From Clostridiales bacterium (GTDB taxonomy: Bacteria; Bacillota; Clostridia; TANB77; CAG-508): 6,905 nt of DNA. Positions 1 through 5,599 of this stretch are shown piece after piece. The position numbers and the translations under genes are program-made. The DNA lies in NCBI GenBank assembly GCA_003518755.1, contig DOYA01000006.1, positions 1 through 6,905 on the forward strand, given 5' to 3'. Below the pieces are notes generated by a model. That model was not told the origin of the DNA and did not search any database. It saw only the letters and a list, made by a program, of their open reading frames with translations. Positions within the stretch are counted from its first letter, which is position 1. Each line of letters starts with the position of its first letter.

Positions 1-1181
1 ATCCAGATACACCAAGAGCTTATCAGATTTCACAATATGATAAACCTCTATGTGAGCATGGTTATATTGAGATAGAAGATGATGATGGAAATAAAAAGAA
101 AATTGGAATTACAAGAATTCATATAGAAGATGATGCTGGAAAATTAAATCATGATGAATTTGGTGGAGGAACATTAGTAGACTTTAATAGAGCAGGAGTA
201 CCATTGATAGAAATAGTTTCAGAACCAGATATTGCATCAGCGGGGGAAGCGGAAAGATATTTAAAAAAATTAAAATCAATCTTAGAATATATAGAAGTAT
301 CAGACTGTAAAATGCAAGAAGGTTCATTTAGAGCAGATGTAAATGTTTCAGTACATAAAAAAGGAGAACCTTTCGGCATACGTACAGAATCAAAAAATAT
401 GAATTCATTTAGAAGTATTGTAAGAGAAATCGATTATGAAATTGAAAGGCAAATTGATATTATCGAAAATGGAGGAACAGTTACACAAGATACTTTAAGA
501 TGGGATGATGTATCTGGAAAAACATTTGTAATGAGAACAAAAGAAAATGCAGATGATTATAGATATTTTCCTGAGCCAGATTTAGTAGCTATAAAACTTT
601 CAACAGAATATATAGAAAATGTGAGAAAAGGTTTACCGGAACTTCCAGAATCTAGGTATGAAAGATATTTAAATGAATACAAATTATCAGAAAAAGATGC
701 AAAAATATTAGTTTCATCAAAATATTTATCAAACCTATTTGAAGAAGCAGGTAAAATATGCGAAAACTACAAATCTGTTAGCAATTGGATAATTTCAGAT
801 ATTTCAAGAATTTTAAATGAAAAAGAAATGGAACCAAATCAAATACCATTTGAAGCAAAACATTTAGCAAACTTAGTTAGTTTAATAGATAAAGGAACAA
901 TAAGCTCAAAAATTGCCAAAGATGTATTAGAAGAAATGTTTGAAAATCCAAGAGAACCTGAAGAAATAATAAAAGAAAAAGGTTGGATTCAAATTTCTGA
1001 TGAAGGAGAAATTAAAAAAATAGTTCAAGAAATATTAGAAGCAAATCCACAATCAGTAGCAGATTATAAAGCAGGAAAAGACAGAGCATTAGGATTTTTA
1101 GTAGGACAAGCAATGAAAGCAACAAAAGGAAAAGCAAATCCACAGATGCTTAATAAAATGTTTATAGAGGGAATGAAATAG
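1..1181 (+). CDS. gatB: Aspartyl/glutamyl-tRNA(Asn/Gln) amidotransferase subunit B (GatB), 5'-truncated by window edge
   Basis: GatB is the tRNA-binding and kinase subunit of the cytoplasmic GatCAB complex. The complex converts Glu-tRNA(Gln) and/or Asp-tRNA(Asn) to the amide form, using ammonia made by GatA. The reading frame is open from base 3, giving 392 visible residues; the family is about 475 long, so roughly 80 N-terminal residues lie upstream of the window. Seen motifs (visible-residue numbering) include AYQISQYDKP (6-15), GITRIHIEDDAGK (35-47), TLVDFNRAGVPLIE (57-70), RTESKNMNSF (127-136) and DYRYFPEPDL (185-194), all hallmark GatB catalytic-core segments. The C-terminal YqeY-type helical tRNA-binding domain spans about 227-392 and ends with the typical GFLVGQAMKATKGKANP stretch. 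The stop is TAG at 1179-1181. gatC and gatA would be expected just upstream. There is no frameshift and nothing unusual in the catalytic core. Confidence 0.97.
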   Translation, partial: PDTPRAYQISQYDKPLCEHGYIEIEDDDGNKKKIGITRIHIEDDAGKLNHDEFGGGTLVDFNRAGVPLIEIVSEPDIASAGEAERYLKKLKSILEYIEVSDCKMQEGSFRADVNVSVHKKGEPFGIRTESKNMNSFRSIVREIDYEIERQIDIIENGGTVTQDTLRWDDVSGKTFVMRTKENADDYRYFPEPDLVAIKLSTEYIENVRKGLPELPESRYERYLNEYKLSEKDAKILVSSKYLSNLFEEAGKICENYKSVSNWIISDISRILNEKEMEPNQIPFEAKHLANLVSLIDKGTISSKIAKDVLEEMFENPREPEEIIKEKGWIQISDEGEIKKIVQEILEANPQSVADYKAGKDRALGFLVGQAMKATKGKANPQMLNKMFIEGMK

Positions 1182-1187
1182 ATAGGA

Positions 1188-1291
1188 GTTAAAAAAGAAA
1201 AAAGAGAAAAAAGGGGACGGAGAAAATTTTTCAATTTCTCCGAAATGAAAAATTTTCTCCGTCCCCTTTTTTCCTTTTTTCCTTTTTTAAC
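1188..1291. repeat. Long near-perfect inverted repeat with GGGGACGG core (REP/MITE-like; possible bidirectional terminator)
   Basis: Arms 1188-1238 and 1242-1291 pair along almost their whole length around a 3-base loop, interrupted only by single-base bulges (near 1205, 1234 and 1281). The central GGGGACGGAGAAAATTTTT block pairs perfectly, and the outer parts are A-runs against T-runs. A second, smaller stem is nested inside: CGGAGAAA at 1218-1225 against TTTCTCCG at 1235-1242. The element starts 7 bases after the gatB stop and ends 5 bases before the stop of the convergent ribbon-helix-helix gene, so it could terminate both transcripts. It is far longer than a normal intrinsic terminator. 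From memory, palindromes with a GGGGACG core are dispersed in Firmicutes genomes and linked to REP-associated Y1 transposases. Membership of such a family is an inference, since only one copy is in view. Confidence 0.75.
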
Positions 1292-1296
1292 TTTTT

Positions 1297-1476
1297 TCAT
1301 TTTTTTGCAAGATGTTTTAGACCATATTCTATAATTTGATTTACTACAGCATTGAAACTAATATCATGTTTTTCGGCTAATTCTGTAATTTTATCAAAGT
1401 TTTCTCCACTTATTCTAATTGTTCTTGTTATACTTTTTCGAGCTTTTATAGCTTTTTCTATTTTTAAATCTTCCAT
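1297..1476 (-). CDS. Ribbon-helix-helix (CopG/Arc-type) DNA-binding protein, 59 aa
   Basis: This short gene begins MEDLKIEKAIKARKS and ends in a TGA next to the long palindrome. After a basic N-terminus comes a strand-like SITRTIRIS (residues 15-23), in which alternating polar residues would form the DNA-reading ribbon. Two predicted helices follow: ENFDKITELAEKHD (25-38) and, after the turn IS, FNAVVNQIIEYGLKHL (41-56). This order and the length match the ribbon-helix-helix fold of small dimeric repressors, including many antitoxins. A Shine-Dalgarno (AAGGGATGGG) lies just upstream of the ATG. The gene is divergent from the membrane-protein gene at 1642 and converges on gatB. No toxin gene is adjacent, so an orphan regulator, possibly autoregulated through the TTGTATACAA palindrome in its own promoter, is more likely than a complete toxin-antitoxin pair. 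The target is unknown; the fold call is fairly secure. Confidence 0.85.
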   Translation of the reverse strand: MEDLKIEKAIKARKSITRTIRISGENFDKITELAEKHDISFNAVVNQIIEYGLKHLAKK

Positions 1477-1500
1477 TTTTATCCCATCCCTTTCAAAATA

Positions 1501-1511
1501 ATTGTATACAA
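1501..1511 (-). promoter_or_regulatory. Candidate -10 box and palindromic operator for the ribbon-helix-helix gene
   Basis: On the - strand TACAAT (1501-1506) matches the sigma-A -10 consensus at five of six bases and lies about 25 bases before the ATG. It overlaps a perfect 10-base palindrome, TTGTATACAA (1502-1511). A dimeric ribbon-helix-helix protein bound there would block its own promoter. No good -35 box was found, so the promoter assignment is tentative and the operator role is inferred. Confidence 0.35.
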
Positions 1512-1531
1512 ATTACAATCAAAAAACAGTA

Positions 1532-1557
1532 CACACATTTAACAAAATAAATGCGTG
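1532..1557. promoter_or_regulatory. Imperfect dyad between the divergent genes, possible second operator
   Basis: CACACATTT (1532-1540) is repeated in inverted orientation as AAATGCGTG (1549-1557) with one mismatch and an 8-base spacer. It sits between the two divergent promoters, a common place for a shared regulator site. It includes the only locally GC-containing bases of the intergenic region. Function is inferred from position and symmetry only. Confidence 0.25.
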
Positions 1558-1577
1558 AATACACCTGATTCAAACTA

Positions 1578-1606
1578 TTGAAAAAAATGTAAATTTTTGG
1601 TATAAT
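1578..1606 (+). promoter_or_regulatory. Sigma-A promoter for the 165-aa membrane protein gene
   Basis: TTGAAA (1578-1583) and TATAAT (1601-1606) are separated by exactly 17 bases, and the -10 is preceded by TGG, an extended -10 element. This is the best promoter in the window. Transcription would start about 25-30 bases before the ATG at 1642. Confidence 0.8.
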
Positions 1607-1641
1607 TAATATGTCAATAATTATTTTGAGGAGATAATAAA

Positions 1642-2139
1642 ATGGATAGATTAAAAACACTTAGAAAATATCTTATTTGGCTAATTGCATTTTATTTATT
1701 TGCAATGATAATAAGTTATATAGGATTGAATTCAAGATATAGTAATATTGAGAATTCTGGAGAAATTCCAGGAAATGTTAAAATTGATTTAGCCCAAGCA
1801 ACTTTAGTAAATGGTAGGATTTTTGGGAAAATCACATCAACAGAATCTGAGAATTTAAATGGAAAGTATCTTAAAGTTGATATATTTTCCCAGAGTAATG
1901 ATTTAATTGGAACTAAATATTTAAAACTTGATAATCTAAAATTAAATGAACCAAATAAATTTGCAGTTTATTTTTCAGCTAAAAATATAAAAAAATACTC
2001 TATTGATATTCTTGATTATAGTGAAGAGCTTATAAAAGAAGAAAGTAGAGTAAAAGAAATGTATAAAAAAATATTTAGAGATCAAGATATGCCAATTTGG
2101 TTAATAATTCTTTTAGTTATATATGCATTATCACCATAA
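1642..2139 (+). CDS. Uncharacterised membrane protein with FxLYD-like extracytoplasmic domain, 165 aa
   Basis: Function not recognised. The start is firm: GAGGAG (1628-1633) lies 8 bases before the ATG, downstream of a strong promoter. Residues 8-28 form a hydrophobic membrane segment after a basic N-terminus, suggesting N-in topology. Residues 45-125 form a soluble, strand-rich domain. Its pattern is VNGRIFGKITSTESENLNGKY, then a KVDIFSQSNDLIGTKYL segment, then a KLNEPNKFAVYF segment. This resembles the FxLYD-type immunoglobulin-like fold (a strand ending in a short 'fluid' loop, then G-T-K and a polar 'LxxNE..F' strand). A charged helix (127-146) leads to a second hydrophobic segment, PIWLIILLVIYAL (151-163), just before the C-terminus. 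The domain would therefore be displayed outside the membrane between two anchors. The gene is monocistronic: it has its own promoter and its own terminator, and it is divergent from the ribbon-helix-helix gene. Similarity to the FxLYD fold is judged by eye only. Confidence 0.85.
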   Translation: MDRLKTLRKYLIWLIAFYLFAMIISYIGLNSRYSNIENSGEIPGNVKIDLAQATLVNGRIFGKITSTESENLNGKYLKVDIFSQSNDLIGTKYLKLDNLKLNEPNKFAVYFSAKNIKKYSIDILDYSEELIKEESRVKEMYKKIFRDQDMPIWLIILLVIYALSP

Positions 2140-2148
2140 TAGAATAAA

Positions 2149-2180
2149 ATAAAAGCCTCTATGTAAATAGGGGCTTTTAT
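2149..2180. terminator. Bidirectional intrinsic terminator
   Basis: A 14-base stem (2149-2162 with 2167-2180, one G-T wobble) closes a GTAA loop. The core is AAAGCCTC against GGGGCTTT. A T-rich tail follows on the + strand, and the upstream A-rich run supplies a T-rich tail (TTTTATTTTATT) on the - strand. It lies between the convergent membrane-protein gene and the Asn-rich micro-ORF and fits termination of both. Confidence 0.85.
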
Positions 2181-2202
2181 TAGTATCTAAACATTATTAA
2201 AA

Positions 2203-2292
2203 TTAATTATTTTTATTTTTATTATTCTTTTTGTTGTTATTGTTATTATGATTGTTATTATTATTGTTGTTGTTATTATTGTTTTCTGACAT
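2203..2292 (-). CDS. Asparagine-rich micropeptide, 29 aa
   Basis: This - strand ORF begins ATG-TCA-GAA and encodes M-S-E, then 11 Asn, one His, 5 Asn and a K/N tail (KKNNKNKNN), ending in TAA. In all, 21 of 29 residues are Asn. It is short enough to be missed by ORF callers. Three things support translation. A consensus Shine-Dalgarno, GGAGGTG (2299-2305), has its GGAGG 8 bases before the ATG. A TATAAT -10 box lies upstream (2326-2331). The shared terminator at 2149-2180 lies downstream. The Asn codons alternate between AAC (8) and AAT (13) rather than forming a pure triplet repeat, which argues against simple slippage. No membrane segment, signal peptide or known domain is present. Function is unknown. 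It could be a tiny structural or RNA-binding peptide, or a leader whose translation senses Asn-tRNA(Asn), although no gene follows it on the same strand before the terminator. Confidence 0.65.
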   Translation of the reverse strand: MSENNNNNNNNNNNHNNNNNKKNNKNKNN

Positions 2293-2298
2293 ATTCAA

Positions 2299-2331
2299 CA
2301 CCTCCATAAATAATTGTATATAAGTATTATA
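2299..2331 (-). promoter_or_regulatory. Promoter -10 and Shine-Dalgarno of the Asn-rich micro-ORF
   Basis: Read on the - strand, TATAAT (2326-2331) is a perfect -10 box with no clear -35. It is followed, with a leader of about 15-20 bases, by GGAGGTG (2299-2305), an excellent ribosome binding site whose GGAGG core ends 8 bases before the start. A 6-base inverted repeat (TAGACA from 2330 and TGTCTA from 2354) straddles the upstream region and may be a regulatory site. Confidence 0.5.
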
Positions 2332-2363
2332 GACAAAATTAAAAAAAACATACTGTCTAATTA

Positions 2364-2392
2364 TTGTAAAAAAAAATAAAATATGATAGCAT
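2364..2392 (+). promoter_or_regulatory. murD: Weak candidate promoter for murD
   Basis: TTGTAA (2364-2369), 17 bases, then TAGCAT (2387-2392) is the best-spaced pair upstream of murD, but both boxes diverge from consensus. The surrounding sequence is almost pure A/T, so chance matches are likely. A promoter of some kind is expected here because the preceding gene is on the opposite strand. Confidence 0.25.
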
Positions 2393-2449
2393 ATTAAAAA
2401 AATAAGAATACAATTTATTAATAAAAAATATATGGAAAGGATTACAAAA

Positions 2450-3847
2450 ATGGAATTTAAAAATGAAAAATTAATAGAGTTTGAAAATTATATTATTAAT
2501 AAAAAAGTTGCAATTATTGGATTGGGAGTAAGTAATTTACCATTAATAGATTATTTTTATAATAAAAAATCAATTGTAACTATTTTTGAAGGAAGAGAAA
2601 TTGATAAAATACCAAAAGATATTTTAGATAAAATAGAAAAATATAAAATAGAGCTTTATACAGGAAAAAACTATCTTTCTAAGCTAGAAGGATTTGATTT
2701 GATACTAAGAAGCCCAAGTTGTCTTCCAACAACTCCAGAATTAGCAAAAGAAGCTCAAAGAGGTGCAATTGTTACAACAGAAATTGAATTACTTATGAAA
2801 ATGTGTCCTTGTCAAATTATAGGAATAACTGGAAGTGATGGTAAAACAACTACAACAACTTTAATATATGAAGTATTGAAAAATGCAGGTTATAAAACAT
2901 ATGTAGGAGGAAATATTGGAGTACCACTATTTACAAAACTAAATGAGATTATGCCTAATGATAAAGTTGTATTAGAATTAAGTAGTTTTCAACTAATGGG
3001 AATGGATGTTAGTCCAGACATATCTGTAATAACTAATATTTCACCTAATCATTTAAATGTTCATAAAGATTATCAAGAATATATTGATGCTAAGAAAAAT
3101 ATTTTTAAGTTTCAGGATAAAAATGGTATTCTTGTTTTGAATTATGATGATGAAATAACAAGGCAATGCAGTAAAGAGGCAAAAGGAAAAGTTATATTTA
3201 TAAGTAGTAAACATAAATTAGATGAAGGATTTATTATAGAAGATAATACAATAAAAGAATGTGATGACAAATTAAAAAAACATATTGCTGATACAAAAGA
3301 ATTTATTATAAAAGGTATTCATAACTATGAACATATATGCGCAGCTTTGGCAGTAACTAAAAAATTAGTTGCTCCAGAGAAAGTAGTAGATATATTGAAA
3401 TCATTTAAAGGTGTAGAACATAGATTAGAATTTGTTAAAGAAATTGATGGTGTAAAATGGTATAATGATTCAGCAAGTACATCTCCTTCAAGATTGATAA
3501 ATGCTTTAAATGCTTTTGATAAAGATATTGTATTAATTGCAGGTGGTGCAGACAAAAATCTTGATTATACACCAGTTGGAAAACCTATTTTAGATAAGGT
3601 TAAAACTTTGATTTTGATTGGTCAAACTGCTGGTAAGATTTTTAATAGTGTTAAACAGGAAGAAGAAAATCAAAAAAAAGAAATACAAATTTTTATGGCA
3701 AAAAATTTACAAGAAGCTATAGAACTTGCAAAAAAGTATGCCAAACAAATAGTATTATTCTCTCCTGCAAGTACAAGCTTCGATATGTTTAAAGATATGT
3801 ATGATAGAGGTAGAATATTTAAAGATTTAGTTAATACTATGGAGTGA
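2450..3847 (+). CDS. murD: UDP-N-acetylmuramoyl-L-alanine--D-glutamate ligase (MurD)
   Basis: MurD adds D-glutamate to UDP-MurNAc-L-Ala with ATP in the cytoplasm, the second peptide step of peptidoglycan precursor synthesis. The start at 2450 is preferred over an in-frame ATG at 2432, because GGAAAGG (2434-2440) is well spaced for 2450 and nothing serves 2432. This gives 465 residues, normal for the family. Domains: an N-terminal Rossmann UDP-binding domain (KVAIIGLGVSN, 19-29); a central ATPase domain with P-loop GITGSDGKTTTT (125-136), ELSSFQL (176-182), SPNHLNVH (198-205) and the probable carbamylated Lys in YIDAKKN (about 215); and a C-terminal glutamate-binding domain with GVEHRLEFV (321-329), YNDSASTSP (338-346), AGGADKN (364-370) and SPASTSFDMF (438-447). 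The usual NDSKATN reads NDSASTS, so the Lys is absent while the Thr is kept. It is followed 123 bases later by the pilus genes. Confidence 0.97.
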   Translation: MEFKNEKLIEFENYIINKKVAIIGLGVSNLPLIDYFYNKKSIVTIFEGREIDKIPKDILDKIEKYKIELYTGKNYLSKLEGFDLILRSPSCLPTTPELAKEAQRGAIVTTEIELLMKMCPCQIIGITGSDGKTTTTTLIYEVLKNAGYKTYVGGNIGVPLFTKLNEIMPNDKVVLELSSFQLMGMDVSPDISVITNISPNHLNVHKDYQEYIDAKKNIFKFQDKNGILVLNYDDEITRQCSKEAKGKVIFISSKHKLDEGFIIEDNTIKECDDKLKKHIADTKEFIIKGIHNYEHICAALAVTKKLVAPEKVVDILKSFKGVEHRLEFVKEIDGVKWYNDSASTSPSRLINALNAFDKDIVLIAGGADKNLDYTPVGKPILDKVKTLILIGQTAGKIFNSVKQEEENQKKEIQIFMAKNLQEAIELAKKYAKQIVLFSPASTSFDMFKDMYDRGRIFKDLVNTME

Positions 3848-3900
3848 GAGAATAAATATTACAACAATATTACATTTATATGACATTTTGATTAAAGGTA

Positions 3901-3929
3901 TTGCAATTAATAATGAAAAAAAGTAAAAT
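3901..3929 (+). promoter_or_regulatory. Candidate promoter for the pilus operon
   Basis: TTGCAA (3901-3906) and TAAAAT (3924-3929) are 17 bases apart, about 40 bases before the pilM start, in the 123-base gap after murD. No terminator hairpin is visible in the gap, so read-through from murD is also possible. Confidence 0.45.
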
Positions 3930-3970
3930 GAAAAAGAACAATAACTACAGAAAAATAAGGAGAATCTATA

Positions 3971-5599
3971 ATGCAGAATTGTTTAGGAATTTATATTGAA
4001 AACAATTTAATTAAATATGCAAAAGTCTCAAAAGATAAAGATGGATTTAATGTTGAGACATATGGTTTAAAATTCTTTGACAATATTGAAGATACTATAA
4101 AAAAGGTCATAGATGAAACATATAGTTTTAATACTCCAATTAGTATAAATCTTGCAAATGAGAAGTATTTATATTTTGATGTTTTTTCATTATTATCAAA
4201 AAGTGATGTACAGAAAACTGTTCAAACAGAATATGAAGCATATTGCGATGAAAATAAGTATAATACAAAAGCTTTTGAAAACAGATATGCATTAGTTCCA
4301 AACATTGAAAATAAAGAAAAAATAAGAGCAATAAATATTATAGTTAATAAGATAGAGCTTAACAAACAAAAACAGTATTTAGAGAAAACAAACCTTAGTA
4401 AAATAGTGCCAATTGGAGCAGCAATCTCTAATATTGTTAGATTAGAAAAAAAAGAAAATGTAATTATTGTTAATATGGAAGGAAAAACAACAATTACATC
4501 AGTTTATGATAAGCAAATATATAATGTTGATATTATTGATGCAGGTAGTGAAGAGGTCCTTGAAAAAATCAATAGAATAGAAAATTCAATGAGCAAAGCA
4601 TATGAAATATGCAAAGGTACAACTATATATACATCAAATGTAATTGATGATACAAAAGAACAGCCATATTTAGAAACTATTATTCCAACTTTATATACTA
4701 TAGCAGAAAAAGTTAAAAACACTATAGATGAAGCGCCTGTTAAAATTGGAACTGTATATCTAACAGGTACATTATCTGCAGTTAATAATGTTGATTTATA
4801 TTTTCAAGAAATACTTCAATCAACTGACTGTAAGATATTAAAACCAAAGATAATAGAAGATGCATCTTCACAAAGCAATATTAAAGATTTTATTGAAGTA
4901 AATAGCGCAATAGCACTTGCTATGCAAGGATTAGGTGAAGGAGTACAATCACTTAATTTTAAAGAAGCAAATTTTGCACAAAAAGTAAAACAGCTTCTTA
5001 ATGCAAATGTTAGTTTTGGAAAAAAACAAAATAAAACAGATAAACTTGGAAAACCTAAAAAAGAGATTAATATTGATTTACGAGGTGCTTTAGATAAAAC
5101 AGAATTAATGCTTATAAGAGCAGTTGTAGCAATTATAATTATTAATGTGTTATTTGCTGTTTTTTCAAAATTACTAATAAAACAAATGAATAAAAAACAA
5201 ACTGAAGTTGAAGGATTAATTTCAAGTGAACAATCTGAGATAGCCAAAATTGAAAAAGACACTAATGAGCTTGATTCTAAGAATAAAAAATATACAGCAT
5301 TAACACAAGAATTAAAAGCTATAAATGAAAAAATAAGTACAATTGCGGAAATGAAAAATTCAATACCAAATTTACTAAATCAAATAATGTATGTAATTCC
5401 AGAGGAAGTTAGACTAGTATCTGTCGAAAATACATCAGAGAAAAAAATGCAAATTGTTGCAGAATCAGCAAATTATGATCAATTAGGTTATTTTATAGCA
5501 AAACTTAAATTAGAAGGCTATTTGAAAGATGTTGTGTCTTCAAGTGGTCAAAAAACAGGAGATATCGTTAAAGTTACAATAGAAGGAGTTTTACCATGA
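3971..5599 (+). CDS. pilM: Type IV pilus platform protein, PilM-PilN fusion (GspL-like architecture)
   Basis: The 542-residue protein combines two pilus subunits. Residues 1-325 look like PilM, the actin-fold protein that docks the cytoplasmic side of the pilus machine: LGIYIENNLIKYAKVS (5-20) occupies the first phosphate loop, NVIIVNMEGKTTITSVYD (163-180) the second, and VYLTGTLSAVNNVD (262-275) the adenosine motif. In each, the usual acidic/glycine residues are replaced (for example D-x-G-x-S and V-D-I-G), so nucleotide binding is doubtful. A linker leads to EINIDLRG (365-372), the PilN-type cytoplasmic signature. A membrane segment (about 380-400), a coiled coil (404-465) and a ferredoxin-like domain (466-542) then match PilN. 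Fused PilMN proteins are known in clostridial pilus clusters, and GspL of type II secretion has the same order. AAGGAG (3957-3962) is 8 bases before the ATG. The stop overlaps the next start as ATGA. Residual doubt concerns which filament system it serves. Confidence 0.85.
   Translation: MQNCLGIYIENNLIKYAKVSKDKDGFNVETYGLKFFDNIEDTIKKVIDETYSFNTPISINLANEKYLYFDVFSLLSKSDVQKTVQTEYEAYCDENKYNTKAFENRYALVPNIENKEKIRAINIIVNKIELNKQKQYLEKTNLSKIVPIGAAISNIVRLEKKENVIIVNMEGKTTITSVYDKQIYNVDIIDAGSEEVLEKINRIENSMSKAYEICKGTTIYTSNVIDDTKEQPYLETIIPTLYTIAEKVKNTIDEAPVKIGTVYLTGTLSAVNNVDLYFQEILQSTDCKILKPKIIEDASSQSNIKDFIEVNSAIALAMQGLGEGVQSLNFKEANFAQKVKQLLNANVSFGKKQNKTDKLGKPKKEINIDLRGALDKTELMLIRAVVAIIIINVLFAVFSKLLIKQMNKKQTEVEGLISSEQSEIAKIEKDTNELDSKNKKYTALTQELKAINEKISTIAEMKNSIPNLLNQIMYVIPEEVRLVSVENTSEKKMQIVAESANYDQLGYFIAKLKLEGYLKDVVSSSGQKTGDIVKVTIEGVLP

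Noticed and set aside
1188..1291. CRISPR repeat or integration site
   Set aside because: A single palindrome without spaced direct repeats, spacers, integrase or tRNA end nearby.
1064..1300. 78-residue - strand ORF covering the gatB end and the palindrome
   Set aside because: Its sequence is the translated A/T runs of the hairpin plus antisense gatB. It has no ribosome binding site and no family-like pattern.
2203..2292. Reading the TTG/TTA/ATT-rich stretch purely as a microsatellite
   Set aside because: The triplets are mixed rather than uniform and are framed by a consensus ribosome binding site, start, stop and terminator, so a coding interpretation is preferred.
2432..2449. Upstream in-frame ATG of murD
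   Set aside because: No Shine-Dalgarno precedes it, while GGAAAGG is placed correctly for the ATG at 2450. The extra six residues are not family-like.
3848..3970. Riboswitch (for example cyclic-di-GMP type) before the pilus operon
   Set aside because: The 123-base gap is A/T-rich with no conserved helices or GC-containing core that I could recognise.
4816..5262. 148-residue - strand ORF inside the PilM-PilN gene
   Set aside because: Antisense shadow of a well-supported gene. Its hydrophobic composition arises from A/T-rich reverse codons.
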